Shown piece by piece: positions 42,078 to 51,887 of a DNA stretch of 64,000 nucleotides. The notes beneath the pieces are model-generated. The model worked only from the letters and a program-made list of their open reading frames with translations. It ran no database searches and was not told where the DNA came from. A program made the position numbers and the translations under genes. The stretch spans positions 23,738 to 87,737 of the forward strand of contig JBGCET010000013.1 of NCBI GenBank assembly GCA_045106555.1, given 5' to 3'. Numbering within the stretch: position 1 is the stretch's first letter; each line of letters starts with the position of its first letter. The stretch is from JANQOZ01 sp045106555. GTDB lineage: Bacteria; Pseudomonadota; Gammaproteobacteria; Xanthomonadales; SZUA-38.

Positions 42078-42596
42078 GTGACTGAAGACGACATCAGCGT
42101 CAGTAAATCTCAGCGTAAACGCGAGGCCAATCAGCTTTTCGAGCTGGGCGGCCGACTGGTTAACTTGAGTCCGGCCCAGCTTGATGGCTTGACCTTGGAG
42201 CCCGACGTGCTCGATCTCATCGAAAAGGTGCGTGGTATCACCCGATTTGTGGCACGCAAACGCGAACTGATGTTTCTGGCCAAACAGCTGCGCCGCGCCG
42301 ATCGCAGCGAACTGCTGGAAGAGATGGAGAAACTGGACCAACCCCATTTGAGTGAACGGGCGGCCCTTCACCGATTGGAGGCCTGGCGTGATTTTTTGCT
42401 GGAAAACGGCCGAACTGCAGTGAATCAGTTGTGCGCCCACCACCCGGACGTTGACCGCCCCAAACTTCTGAGCCTGATCAAGAAGTCTCTGGCGGAACGG
42501 AACGCCGGGCGTCCACCCGCAGCGGCGCGCCAGCTGTTCAAGGCTCTGCGAGAGATGGATCAGAGCAGCGAACTGCCAACGCCTCACTTGCCCTGA
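42078..42596 (+). CDS. darP: Ribosome-associated protein DarP (YjgA)
   Basis: A 172-residue DUF615 protein: KSQRKREANQLFELGGRLVN near the start, KVRGITRFVARKRELMFLAK, and later RAALHRLEAWRDFLLENG and KLLSLIKKSLAERNAGRPP (quoted in parts). DarP binds the 50S subunit during late assembly. It starts with GTG 42078. Its only close plus-strand neighbours are the divergent pmbA and the convergent tldD, 17 bp beyond its stop, so it is a single-gene unit. Confidence 0.94.
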   Translation: MTEDDISVSKSQRKREANQLFELGGRLVNLSPAQLDGLTLEPDVLDLIEKVRGITRFVARKRELMFLAKQLRRADRSELLEEMEKLDQPHLSERAALHRLEAWRDFLLENGRTAVNQLCAHHPDVDRPKLLSLIKKSLAERNAGRPPAAARQLFKALREMDQSSELPTPHLP

Positions 42597-42613
42597 CAAC
42601 AAAAAGTTGCCCA

Positions 42614-44056
42614 TCAGGCCTGAGTGCCGCCCACGGTCATTTCATCAATCCGCAAGGTAGGCTGGCCTACCCCCACAGGCACGCTTTGACCATTCTTACC
42701 GCACACGCCTACGCCGGCATCCAGCTCCAGGTCGTTGCCCACCATGGCCACCCGGGTTAATGCTTCCGGCCCGTTGCCAATGAGGGTTGCGCCTTTTACC
42801 GGCGCGCCCACCTTGCCATCCTCAATCAGGTAGGCCTCGCTGGCAGAAAACACGAACTGGCCTGACGTAATGTCCACCTGCCCGCCGCCGAAGTTCACTG
42901 CATACAGGCCGCGTTTGACTGAGCGCACAATTTCTTCCGGCTCGCTGTCCCCTGCCAGCATGTAGGTGTTGGTCATTCTGGGCATCGGCAGGTGGGCAAA
43001 GGATTCTCGACGCCCATTACCGGTGCTGGAGGCTCCCACTAGCCGAGCATTCAATTTGTCCTGCATATAACCGGTTAAGCGACCTTTTTCGATTAGCACC
43101 GTGCGCTGACTGGCAACGCCTTCGTCGTCGATGCTCAGGCTTCCACGGCGATCCGCTATGGTGCCGTCATCCACTACGGTGCACAGATCGCTGGCCACTT
43201 TCTCGCCCATTCGACCGCTGAAGGCGGACGTACCCTTGCGGTTAAAGTCGCCCTCCAGCCCATGACCGATGGCTTCGTGAAGCAGCACGCCAGGCCAGCC
43301 AGGCCCCAACACCACCGTCATCGCGCCCGCCGGTGCGTCCACCGCGTCAAGGTTAATCAATGCCTGCTGTACCGCCTTGCTGGCAGCTCGATGGGCGTTT
43401 TCCTCGGTCAACAACTCACTGTAGGTGTAACGCCCACCACAACCAAAGGTGCCGGTCTCGCGTCGATCACCGCTGGCCGCAATAACCTGCACATTGAGCC
43501 GCACCAAAGGTCGGACGTCGCCGGCCAGGGTGCCATCGCTGGCAGCCACCAATACCACATCATGGGTGGCGGCAACACTGACAATCACCTGCTGAACCCG
43601 CGGGTCCTGTGCTCGGGCCAGGCCATCAATTTTTTGCAACCACTGAATCTTGTCGTCATTGGGCAGGCTGTCCAAAGGGTCGGTGGGCACGTACAGGGCA
43701 TGTTGTGAGGTTTTCTGCCAGGCGCTGGCAATGCCGTTGCGACCGCCTTTGGCGATAGCTCGGGCAGCTTCGCTGGCTCGGGTTAACGCTGGCAACACCA
43801 GCTCATCGGAATACGCGAACCCGGTTTTCTCGCCGGCCATGGCGCGTGCGCCGGCCCCCTGCTCAATATTGTGGTGGCCCTCCTTTACGATGCCGTCTTC
43901 CAGCACCCAGGATTCATGGCGAGAAAACTGAAAGTACAGGTCTGCTGCATCCACCGATGGTGCCATGAGGCTGCCCAGCAGTGTTTCCAGATCGTTATCG
44001 CTTAAACCGCCAGGCTGCAGCAGCTGTTGGCGAGCCATCGCCAGAGAATCGGTCAT
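42614..44056 (-). CDS. tldD: Metalloprotease TldD
   Basis: A 480-residue TldD when started at ATG 44056 (GGGG 9 nt upstream); a TTG at 44071 would add five residues. The zinc site HEAIGHGLEGD near residue 267 has the HExxxH pattern, and the later metal-binding Cys is in the C-terminal GVCGKNGQSVPVGVGQPTL. ADLYFQFSRHESWVLEDG and AGARAMAGEKTGFAYSDEL fit the family. It forms the active protease with PmbA. It lies 107 bp after the yhdP start-to-stop unit on the same strand, the common rng-yhdP-tldD order. Confidence 0.97.
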   Translation of the reverse strand: MTDSLAMARQQLLQPGGLSDNDLETLLGSLMAPSVDAADLYFQFSRHESWVLEDGIVKEGHHNIEQGAGARAMAGEKTGFAYSDELVLPALTRASEAARAIAKGGRNGIASAWQKTSQHALYVPTDPLDSLPNDDKIQWLQKIDGLARAQDPRVQQVIVSVAATHDVVLVAASDGTLAGDVRPLVRLNVQVIAASGDRRETGTFGCGGRYTYSELLTEENAHRAASKAVQQALINLDAVDAPAGAMTVVLGPGWPGVLLHEAIGHGLEGDFNRKGTSAFSGRMGEKVASDLCTVVDDGTIADRRGSLSIDDEGVASQRTVLIEKGRLTGYMQDKLNARLVGASSTGNGRRESFAHLPMPRMTNTYMLAGDSEPEEIVRSVKRGLYAVNFGGGQVDITSGQFVFSASEAYLIEDGKVGAPVKGATLIGNGPEALTRVAMVGNDLELDAGVGVCGKNGQSVPVGVGQPTLRIDEMTVGGTQA

Positions 44057-44162
44057 CAAAAGGCCCCGCAAAAGTTAAGCGGCTATTTCACCAGAAGCCC
44101 GGGCCGCTGTCCCGTCTATTATTTACCCTGCAGCTGGCGTCCTGTGATCTGTGTCACGAGGA

Positions 44163-47100
44163 TCAGCCGGCTTCGGCCTCCGCCTGCTGGCGCAGCGCAC
44201 GGGCAGTTTCCAGCTCCAGACGCTGATCGTCAGCACCAATGAGCTCGACCAGCGGCGACTCAAAATCGCCAGTAATGGAATAGTGAAACTGGGAAATTTT
44301 GTCGATCTGACGGCCAAACATGTTTTGCAGCAAAAATGCCGCCGCCGCGCCGCCCGCGCCTCCTGCCAGGGCGCCAACGATGGGCAAGGTGGCGCCCACC
44401 TCGGGGATAACCGTCACCACCTGGTCGTAATCCTGACTGGCAACATTGGTACTGCCTTTAATTTCAATATCCGCCGTTGGACCCTTGATCACCAGATTTT
44501 CGGTATAGGCGTTACCTTGTTCCAGCTGAAAATTACCCTCAATGGTGTCGAAGGTCAGGCCAGTCTTGAACAGATCAGAAAAATCCAGGGTAAGGCGCCT
44601 GGGCAAAGAATGAAGGCTCATCAGACCGAACAGTCGTCCCGCACCCGGGTCTACCTCAACAATCTGACCGTTGCTGATGCTCACGTCCATATCACCGTTC
44701 AAGCTCGCCATCTCAAATTCCGACAGGCCGCCACTCCAGTTGACGTCAAGCCTGACAATCGACTGACCACCCTCAATCACTCGACTGAACCCAAAGGTCT
44801 CAAAAATATCCCCCAGTTCGTCGCCGGTGATGGTTAACCCAAACCGGCTCTCCGCCTTGCCGTCAACCAGCACCCAATCGCCAGTGGCGCTGATGGCCAT
44901 GGTGTCTGATTGGGTTTCCAGATGATCGATGTGCATGCCGTTTCGCACCGGATAAGATTCAAAGCTCACACTGCCATAAGGTGTGCCGTCGAAACTGACG
45001 TTACCAGCCACCAGTCGGAGTGGCGGGATACTGGCCGGGTCGATGCGTGGAGAACCCAGGGTTTGCGAAGACGCGGGCCACTCCAGACGTTCCATTTCGG
45101 CCAGCAGTAACCGTCGCCCATCCGGATCCAGGGGCACCCGCAGGGAACCCTCCATCTGATCGGCCTCAATATGCAGCGTCCAATAGTTGTTGTTACGTGA
45201 CGTGCGCAAATGCAGATTGGTGAACTCCCGATAGGCATATCGCAAACGGGCAATGCGCAGATCCATGGCAGTCAACCAGCGTTGCTGATCGTCCGGCATC
45301 TGCGCCACGGTAAAGTCGGTGACTACATCCTGCCATTCATCCAGGTCAATGAAGTCCATCTCACCTTCAATGAGCAGGCCCGGGTTTGGATTTTCCTCGG
45401 GTTGGCCGGGTCCCAGGTGCAAAGTTCCACCCCAGGGCTGGTTTTGGCCAGCGGGTCGGAATCGAAATTTCACCAGATCCGCAATATCCAGGCTAAGGTT
45501 ACCGAATTCCGGCAAATCCATACCCAGCGACATGGATAGCGCCTCCCCTGAGGCTTTGCTCAAGGGCGCCGGCAACTGCACTTCGGTGTCTGCCAACATC
45601 GAGCGCACCGTCAGTCGCGGAGTCCGGCCCTCGCTGGTTAACTCGCCGTCTAACCCAATCACCAGATTCGCTACCCATTCACACGCGTCGGGGATGCGTT
45701 TGAGCAGTGGAGCCAGCTGGGGCAGTTCGGCGCTAAATACGCTGGCCGGCGCGATGCCGGTAAGTCGGGCCTCAGCGGCGGCAAGCGGGTCGTTTACAAA
45801 GGCGCCGGTGGCCAGGCTGAGGGTCGATGGAAAACCTTCCCAGTACGTGTCCAGATTGTCGGCGCTTAAGCCTTCATGAGTGAAACGCACATCGCCAGCG
45901 GTATCGTTAAAACTCACCTGCCATTTCTCATCGGTGACTGCCGCGCCCAGTAACGTCAGCACCCCATCTACAGAGCGTTCCGGCAGGTCTGGGCGCAATG
46001 GTATTTCGATACGTGCTTTAGCCCTTACCGAACCATCGATCTTGAGGCCTTCAAGATAAGGTTTATAGCTTTCGTACAGCGGCGTGTGCTTGAGAAAGGT
46101 GAGAAAGTCCTCGCCGGATTCACGGCTGTTCAGATCAAGCTCTACTCTGGGCTGACGGTACACGGGCATGTCGAAGCTCGCGTCGACAATCGTCAGGGTA
46201 TCGAGCCGACTGCGGGGGACATCGGCGGACATGCCGCGATTGTCGAAGTGCAGTGCGGCATCAATATCTTCAGCGATTGGCCAATCGGGGTGGTAGTCCA
46301 GGCGTCCACCCTCAACAACCGCACGGGCTTCAAAGCGGCCTTCACCCTCGCGAAAGGGCCAATCGTCCAGATCGCCATACAAAAGGGCTGTGCCGCCGGT
46401 GATCGTGCCCGCCAGCAACGAGGTGTCCAGCCAGCTAAGCAAAGTGGGTTTGAATTTGTTTCGTGGCCAAAATCGCTGGGCGTCTACCACTTGGCCTTCA
46501 CTGACCTTCAATGTCAAATCCACAAAGGGGCGGGTGCCGTTGGCCACCAGTTCAAGGCGAAGGTTCGCCTTCACCCCTTCGTTGCGCAGGGATAAATTTT
46601 GCACAAGCAGCGACGGATCACCGTCCCAGTTGACCACCATCGGCCCGTCAATCTCCGATACGACAATGGGCCCTCGAAAAACTTCAGGCAAGGAGACCGT
46701 CACGTCGGCCTTGGGATTCGGGGACAAGGTGACTGATTGGCCATTGAACGCCATCACCATGTCCAGACCGCGGAATCCTGGCTTTTCGTCCTGCCCATTC
46801 AGCGACAGCCCTTCGGCCTCAGCGATTCCGTTGACGGAGACGACATCACCCTCTCGCCCGAACGTTAGCTGAAGGTTGCGTAATACGCCGGCCGCGGCGT
46901 TTTCCATCAGTGTGCTGCGTAGCGATAGCGGAATGGGTTCAATCATCGTTAGCAGCTGCGTAACATCGGCCACTGGCAGCCAGTCGGCTGCCACGGTTAG
47001 CTGCTGCGCCAGGCTGGCGGCCGACAAAGCAACGGCAGGCCAGGCTCCGGCGGGCGTCTCCATCTCACCATCTAGCAGTTGAGCAACCCAACCCTGATCT

Positions 47101-48023
47101 GCGCGACTGAAGCGCACATTGGCGTCCGTGAGACTGAACGAAAATGGCGCGGCTTGTCGGTTTGCGTCCAAATCGCTTGCCGGGCCTGCGGAAACGAGCG
47201 CCACATTGTCCAGCGACCCATGCCACTGCAGATCAACAATCTCGCCACCAGAAACGTTGCCCCACAGCTCACCGTTGAGCTGACCGCTCTGAGCAACAAG
47301 GCCGGCTACTGGCACACCTTGTTGCCACTGCGCCAAATCCAGGTCGGTGCTGGACAAATAAACGCGGCTGCCCGCCACGCCGCTTTCCAACACAAATTCG
47401 AGGCCTCCACTGGCTGCGCCGGACAGGGTTCCTGACAGCCGTGACTGTGATCGCGTATTGCGCAAATCAAGTTCCAGCTGGCCAACAATGAGATCCACTC
47501 CGGCGGCCGGATCGACCAATCTCAGATTACCTGCCCGCACCCCCATGCCCTGGAGCAAATCCAGGTTCGGCAACCCTGTGTTTTTGCCGCCGCCCGGGAG
47601 CCCCTTTAAACCCCACCCCCCGGTCGGTTGACGAGTAATGATGACCTCTTCGACCAACACACGAAAATGGGCAAGCCCAACTCCTGGCCGCACGAAAGCC
47701 AGCATATCCACAGCAATCTCGGCATCATCAATCTGGAGGGTTTCCGAGCCGCTACCCAGGGTAATGCCTTTAAGACTGAGGCGAGGACCGTTGCCCTCCC
47801 ATCGGGCGCTGAGTTGAGAAATTTCCACCGACTGGCCCAGCCGCTGTTCCAACCAACCCGATACCTGGGGCGTGAAACGACCAGCGTAGGGCAGCAACAG
47901 GCTTCCCAGGCCAACCAGAACGGCCAAGCCGATGGAACACATGGCAAAGGCTGTCCAGGCGATACTCTTGAGCTGACTCAAGCGCCGCCGCCAGCCTGTT
48001 AATGGCGCGTTAACGGACAACAC
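44163..48023 (-). CDS. yhdP: YhdP-family AsmA-like envelope lipid-transport protein
   Basis: A 1286-residue protein, the length of YhdP. An N-terminal membrane helix (SIAWTAFAMCSIGLAVLVGLG, quoted in part, about 20-45) anchors it to the inner membrane; the remainder is a continuous beta-rich DUF3971/AsmA2 rod (FTPQVSGWLEQRLGQSVEIS, WEGNGPRLSLKGITLGS) ending in TAQ-rich helical sequence and an acidic-basic tail. YhdP, with TamB and YdbH, moves phospholipids to the outer membrane (established for E. coli). It lies between rng and tldD on the same strand as in E. coli. An AsmA-C-like segment with VEVDPGAGRLFGLMSLHSLPRRL (in part) is near the C-terminus. Confidence 0.95.
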   Translation of the reverse strand: MLSVNAPLTGWRRRLSQLKSIAWTAFAMCSIGLAVLVGLGSLLLPYAGRFTPQVSGWLEQRLGQSVEISQLSARWEGNGPRLSLKGITLGSGSETLQIDDAEIAVDMLAFVRPGVGLAHFRVLVEEVIITRQPTGGWGLKGLPGGGKNTGLPNLDLLQGMGVRAGNLRLVDPAAGVDLIVGQLELDLRNTRSQSRLSGTLSGAASGGLEFVLESGVAGSRVYLSSTDLDLAQWQQGVPVAGLVAQSGQLNGELWGNVSGGEIVDLQWHGSLDNVALVSAGPASDLDANRQAAPFSFSLTDANVRFSRADQGWVAQLLDGEMETPAGAWPAVALSAASLAQQLTVAADWLPVADVTQLLTMIEPIPLSLRSTLMENAAAGVLRNLQLTFGREGDVVSVNGIAEAEGLSLNGQDEKPGFRGLDMVMAFNGQSVTLSPNPKADVTVSLPEVFRGPIVVSEIDGPMVVNWDGDPSLLVQNLSLRNEGVKANLRLELVANGTRPFVDLTLKVSEGQVVDAQRFWPRNKFKPTLLSWLDTSLLAGTITGGTALLYGDLDDWPFREGEGRFEARAVVEGGRLDYHPDWPIAEDIDAALHFDNRGMSADVPRSRLDTLTIVDASFDMPVYRQPRVELDLNSRESGEDFLTFLKHTPLYESYKPYLEGLKIDGSVRAKARIEIPLRPDLPERSVDGVLTLLGAAVTDEKWQVSFNDTAGDVRFTHEGLSADNLDTYWEGFPSTLSLATGAFVNDPLAAAEARLTGIAPASVFSAELPQLAPLLKRIPDACEWVANLVIGLDGELTSEGRTPRLTVRSMLADTEVQLPAPLSKASGEALSMSLGMDLPEFGNLSLDIADLVKFRFRPAGQNQPWGGTLHLGPGQPEENPNPGLLIEGEMDFIDLDEWQDVVTDFTVAQMPDDQQRWLTAMDLRIARLRYAYREFTNLHLRTSRNNNYWTLHIEADQMEGSLRVPLDPDGRRLLLAEMERLEWPASSQTLGSPRIDPASIPPLRLVAGNVSFDGTPYGSVSFESYPVRNGMHIDHLETQSDTMAISATGDWVLVDGKAESRFGLTITGDELGDIFETFGFSRVIEGGQSIVRLDVNWSGGLSEFEMASLNGDMDVSISNGQIVEVDPGAGRLFGLMSLHSLPRRLTLDFSDLFKTGLTFDTIEGNFQLEQGNAYTENLVIKGPTADIEIKGSTNVASQDYDQVVTVIPEVGATLPIVGALAGGAGGAAAAFLLQNMFGRQIDKISQFHYSITGDFESPLVELIGADDQRLELETARALRQQAEAEAG

Positions 48024-48205
48024 AACCTGGAAGGTGGCTGTACAGGCGGTTGTGTTGAAAAATCACGGTCAGCAAACGGAAAACCTCGGGAAAGTCAGAC
48101 GGTCAGGCATCAATACCGCAGGGCGACATTATGTCATCGTGAATCTGATAGACCGTTAAACCCATCGATACGATGCAAAATTCATCAAATGCGTGTTGCC
48201 GGCCA

Positions 48206-49675
48206 CTAAAACAACACCACGTCAAATTGTTCCTGGGAGTATTGGTCTTCAGGCTGGAATCGGATCGATTTTTGAATTCCGTCCTCCAGTGCTTCAATGG
48301 TGGCTGACTCCTCCTCAAGAATCTTATCGACGATGGTGGGGGCCGCCATCACCATCAGCCGGTCTGCGTCAAATTGGCGCACCGCTCGGGTTATTTCCCG
48401 GAAAATCTCGTTGCAAACAGTTTCCGCGGTCTTAACCCGCCCCTTCCCGCTGCACATGGGGCAGGGTTCACATAATAGTCGCTCAAGGGATTCGCTGGTT
48501 CGTTTGCGGGTCATTTCCACCAGTCCCAGCACCGAAATCTCAGACACAAAATAGCGGGCATGATCTTTGGCCAGCGCCTTATTCAGGGTCTTGATCACCT
48601 GTTCCCGGTGCGCCTGCTCTTCCATATCGATGAAATCCACAATGATGATGCCGCCCAAATTGCGCAGGCGCAGCTGCCTGGCAATGGCCTGGGCCGCCTC
48701 AAGATTGGTTTTGAAAATAGTTTCTTCGAGGTTGCGGTGCCCTACAAAGCCCCCCGTGTTGACGTCGATAGTGGTCATCGCTTCGGTCTGATCGATCACC
48801 AGATGACCGCCAGACTTTAACGACACGCTTTTGTCCAGCGCGTTGCTGATGTCGTCTTCGACGCCGTACAGGTCAAAAATCGGCCGTTCGCTTTGATACA
48901 ACTCAATGCGGTTGGCCCGCTCTGGCATGAATTGCTGAACAAACTCCACGGTGCGCGCAAACGCGTCGGAGGAGTCGATGCGAACGCGGTCTACCTCCGT
49001 GTTCATCATGTCTCGCAGAGCTCGAACTTCCAGCGCCAAATCTTCATACACACACTCACCGGGCTTGGCACTGGTTGAACGCTGCTGGATCAGATCCCAG
49101 AGCTTATTCAGGTATGCCAGATCGGCCCGAATGGCGAAGGTATCCATGCCCTCGGCATTGGTGCGAACGATATAACCCGTCTCAACATCGGTATCCCGCG
49201 CTGACTCAACCAGCCCCCGCAGCCGTTCGCGCTCTTCGGTATCTTCGATTCGCACCGACACGCCAATCTGGGGCGAAGAAGGCGTCAGCACCAGAAAGCG
49301 GGACGGGATGGATATATTGGTCGTTAGACGCGCCCCTTTGGTGCCGATGGGGTCTTTGATGACCTGCACCAAAATGTTTTGTCCATCACGCAGCAACTGA
49401 CTGATTGGTGGCGTCTCCGCCGGCTCACTGTCGTCGGTTTCTGCGTGGCGCCGACCAATGTCTGACGCATGAAGGAACGCTGCCCGCTCAAGGCCCACGT
49501 CGACAAACGCCGCCTGCATACCAGGCAGCACCCGAACCACCGTACCCTGATAAATATTACCCAGATAAGCACGCCGGCTGCTGCGTTCCACAATCAGTTC
49601 CTGCAGCATGCCATTTTCCAGCACCGCCACCCGAGTTTCGCTTCGGGTAACGTTGATCAGGATTTCTTCACTCAT
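48206..49675 (-). CDS. rng: Ribonuclease G
   Basis: A 489-residue RNase G. The N-terminal S1 domain (RRAYLGNIYQGTVVRVLPGM, FVDVGLERAAFLHASDIG) leads to the catalytic part with TIDVNTGGFVG near 305 and GGIIIVDFIDM near 345 (metal-binding Asp residues), and the zinc-link CEPCPMCSGKGRV near 415. It processes the 5' end of 16S rRNA and degrades mRNAs. Its ATG overlaps the maf stop by 4 nt. The yhdP gene follows after 182 bp, in which I see no clear element. Confidence 0.97.
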   Translation of the reverse strand: MSEEILINVTRSETRVAVLENGMLQELIVERSSRRAYLGNIYQGTVVRVLPGMQAAFVDVGLERAAFLHASDIGRRHAETDDSEPAETPPISQLLRDGQNILVQVIKDPIGTKGARLTTNISIPSRFLVLTPSSPQIGVSVRIEDTEERERLRGLVESARDTDVETGYIVRTNAEGMDTFAIRADLAYLNKLWDLIQQRSTSAKPGECVYEDLALEVRALRDMMNTEVDRVRIDSSDAFARTVEFVQQFMPERANRIELYQSERPIFDLYGVEDDISNALDKSVSLKSGGHLVIDQTEAMTTIDVNTGGFVGHRNLEETIFKTNLEAAQAIARQLRLRNLGGIIIVDFIDMEEQAHREQVIKTLNKALAKDHARYFVSEISVLGLVEMTRKRTSESLERLLCEPCPMCSGKGRVKTAETVCNEIFREITRAVRQFDADRLMVMAAPTIVDKILEEESATIEALEDGIQKSIRFQPEDQYSQEQFDVVLF

Positions 49676-50277
49676 GGTTTCAACGGACTCCCGTCTGGCA
49701 GCGCCTGGGCCCAGCGCAGCAATGGCAGGGTTTCGAAAAGCGGTAGACCCATAACGCCAGAATAGCTGCCTTCGATGTGAGCAACCAGACTGGAACCCAG
49801 CCCCTGAATGGCATAACTGCCGGCGCGGCCCTGATATTCGCCCGCATTTACGTAGGCCGCTATCTGTTCCTCGGTGAGGGTGTCGAAGGTGACCTGACTG
49901 ACCTGCTGGACAGCTTTCATCGCACCAAAAGCGTTAACCATTGCCACGCTGGAATACACTTGATGGGTTTGACCCGACAGCGTCAGCAACATCTCGTGGG
50001 CCTGATCTTTGTTGTCTGGCTTGCCGAAGATGCGCTGTTTCAGAGCCACCTCGGTATCGGCGCCCAGTACCGGCTTGGCGTCAGGTCGAATCTGGGCACC
50101 GGCCATTGCCTTATCCTGGGCCACCCGCAGGTTGTAAGCCGCAGCAGTTTCGTTGTCTCCCGGTTGTTCAGTAACATCAACACTAATCAGCTCAAAATCG
50201 ATGCCGATCTGCATCAGCAATTCTCGTCGGCGGGGCGATTTGGAGGCTAACCATAACGTGGCACTTGAGTCATTCAC
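49672..50277 (-). CDS. maf: Maf-family nucleotide pyrophosphatase
   Basis: A 201-residue Maf protein, full length. LASKSPRRRELLMQIGIDFE near residue 11, KPVLGADTEVAL near 67 (metal and nucleotide contact Asp), FGKPDNKDQAHEML near 85 and AGSYAIQGLGSSLVAHIEGSYSGVMGLPL (in parts) near 152-180 are the family motifs. Members hydrolyse non-canonical or standard NTPs (dTTP/UTP type) to NMP. It overlaps the rlmH 3' end by 8 nt and rng by 4 nt, part of the same operon. Confidence 0.94.
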   Translation of the reverse strand: MNDSSATLWLASKSPRRRELLMQIGIDFELISVDVTEQPGDNETAAAYNLRVAQDKAMAGAQIRPDAKPVLGADTEVALKQRIFGKPDNKDQAHEMLLTLSGQTHQVYSSVAMVNAFGAMKAVQQVSQVTFDTLTEEQIAAYVNAGEYQGRAGSYAIQGLGSSLVAHIEGSYSGVMGLPLFETLPLLRWAQALPDGSPLKP

Positions 50278-50740
50278 GATGATAGGGATGGCCTTCCAAA
50301 ATGCTGTATGCGCGATACAGCTGTTCAGCCAGTACGATGCGGACCAGCGGATGAGGCAGCGTCAGTGGACCCAGCGACCAGCGCTGCTGGCAACCGTCCA
50401 GGGCCTGCTTAGACAAGCCATCGGGGCCGCCGACCATCAACGCCACATCGCCGCCAAGACCCAACCACCTTTCCAACTGGTTCGCCACTGCCGACGTACT
50501 CAAGGTCTGCCCCTGTACGTCCAGCGCAATGGTCCGTACTGCACCCTGCGCCGCTTTCAGCAGGCCTTGGGCTTCCTCATCCAGAGACTTCTCCAGAGCT
50601 TGAGATGCGCGCCGCTTGGGCAGGGGAATTTCCATCAGCTTCAGATTGATATGTGCTGGAAGTCGGCGACGATAGTCATCAAACCCCCGACTGACCCAAT
50701 CGGGCATTTTGCCGCCGACGGCGAGCAGCCGGATATTCAC
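50270..50740 (-). CDS. rlmH: 23S rRNA (pseudouridine1915-N3)-methyltransferase RlmH
   Basis: A 156-residue RlmH when started at GTG 50740 (VNIRLLAVGGKMPDW), the family length; an ATG further upstream at 50821 overlaps rsfS and is not used. SPOUT motifs are visible: LDVQGQTLSTSAVANQL near 70, VALMVGGPDGLSKQALDG near 100 (AdoMet knot), and the C-terminal AILEGHPYHRE that is almost invariant. It methylates pseudouridine 1915 in helix 69 of 23S rRNA. Between rsfS and maf, on the same strand. No clear Shine-Dalgarno precedes the GTG. Confidence 0.95.
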   Translation of the reverse strand: MNIRLLAVGGKMPDWVSRGFDDYRRRLPAHINLKLMEIPLPKRRASQALEKSLDEEAQGLLKAAQGAVRTIALDVQGQTLSTSAVANQLERWLGLGGDVALMVGGPDGLSKQALDGCQQRWSLGPLTLPHPLVRIVLAEQLYRAYSILEGHPYHRE

Positions 50741-50768
50741 GGGAGATAACGCGCTAGATCGAGAAAAA

Positions 50769-51170
50769 TCAGGGGTTAGCGCCGGCGGCGCTGTCGCCGT
50801 CCACGCTCCACAGCGATTCAAGAGCGTAAAACGCTCGCGCTTTGGGCACCATCAGGTGCACCAGTACGTCAGCAAGATCGACCAGTATCCACTCCGACTC
50901 CCGCTCACCCTCAACGCCTACCACGGCCATGCCGTTTTCCTTGCTGCGCATGATGACGCTGTCTGCCAGCGTCTTCACATGCCGCGTGGAGTTTCCTGAG
51001 GCAACGATCATGAAATCGGTGATGGAGGTCTTGCCGCGCACGTCGATAGTGGAAATATCCACTCCTTTGGCGTCGTCCAGCGCGTCTTGCACCAGTTCAG
51101 CCACCTGTTCCGGACTGTAAGCGGGGGATTTTTTGCCGGCCGCGGAGCCGGGGGATGAGCCCTTTTTCAA
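50769..51170 (-). CDS. rsfS: Ribosome silencing factor RsfS
   Basis: A 133-residue RsfS. The core QDALDDAKGVDISTIDVRGKTSITDFMIVASGNSTRHV (in parts, about 28-66) and GVEGERESEWILVDLADVLVHLMVP are typical. It binds ribosomal protein uL14 and stops subunit joining in starvation. The N-terminal 15 residues (Gly/Ser/Lys-rich) are an extension of unknown use. Followed by rlmH, as in many bacteria. Confidence 0.96.
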   Translation of the reverse strand: MKKGSSPGSAAGKKSPAYSPEQVAELVQDALDDAKGVDISTIDVRGKTSITDFMIVASGNSTRHVKTLADSVIMRSKENGMAVVGVEGERESEWILVDLADVLVHLMVPKARAFYALESLWSVDGDSAAGANP

Positions 51171-51230
51171 GAGACAAAATACCTCAAAGTGGAGTGATTG
51201 CGGGCATTGTAGGAGCGCGACCGCCCGGGA

Positions 51231-51887
51231 TCAACGGCCGTACAGCCCTGCCGCCGAGACATAGTCCACCACCGCCGGCGGGGTCATGTAACGAATAGGG
51301 CCCCCGCTGGCGATCATCTGACGCACCGCGGTGGCAGAAATTTCCAGCGCAACGCTGGACATCTTGAAGCAAAGACCGGCCTGGCTGTTACTCAAATCAC
51401 GGCGTTTTTCCGTCACCAGGAAACCCAATGATTCCAGCATTTTTTCGCTGACCTGGGACCTTACCCCCGGACGCTGAATCAACACCAGATGACACCATTG
51501 AGCCAATGAATCTGCTCTATGCCATGTATCAAGCTGGGCGGCAGCGTCACTGCCCAACGCCAATGCCACCGACCCGCCCGGGTATTCCGAGTGGAATCCT
51601 TCCAGCGTATCAACCATGAACGAGGGCCCATCCCGGTCCAATTCCCTGCGGTCAGCAATGAGCTGATCGTGGCCCCTAACCGCCAACTTGAGCATCTCCC
51701 AGCGCTGCTCGGCGCTGACAACCGTCTCGCTGCGGTGGGGCGGTCGCGCAGAAAGCACAAGGTGAACCGGCGCGTTGAGCTGCCAGGCCATTTGGCTGGC
51801 CACACTCAAGTGGCCGTAGTGAACTGGGTTAAAGGTGCCGCCAAGAAGGACTCGCAGGCTGTGACTGCCGACTGGGCTGTCGCTCAA
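51231..51887 (-). CDS. nadD: Nicotinate-nucleotide adenylyltransferase
   Basis: A protein of about 218 residues when started at TTG 51887, which overlaps the holA stop (TTGA). An ATG at 51935 gives 234 residues but lies inside holA. The nucleotidyl-transferase signature GGTFNPVHYGHL is near residue 15, RPPHRSETVVSAEQRWEML near 51, and the C-terminal ISATAVRQMIASGG is the ISATxVR motif. It makes nicotinic acid adenine dinucleotide in NAD synthesis. Gene order leuS-lptE-holA-nadD-rsfS matches the E. coli pattern. Confidence 0.95.
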   Translation of the reverse strand: MSDSPVGSHSLRVLLGGTFNPVHYGHLSVASQMAWQLNAPVHLVLSARPPHRSETVVSAEQRWEMLKLAVRGHDQLIADRRELDRDGPSFMVDTLEGFHSEYPGGSVALALGSDAAAQLDTWHRADSLAQWCHLVLIQRPGVRSQVSEKMLESLGFLVTEKRRDLSNSQAGLCFKMSSVALEISATAVRQMIASGGPIRYMTPPAVVDYVSAAGLYGR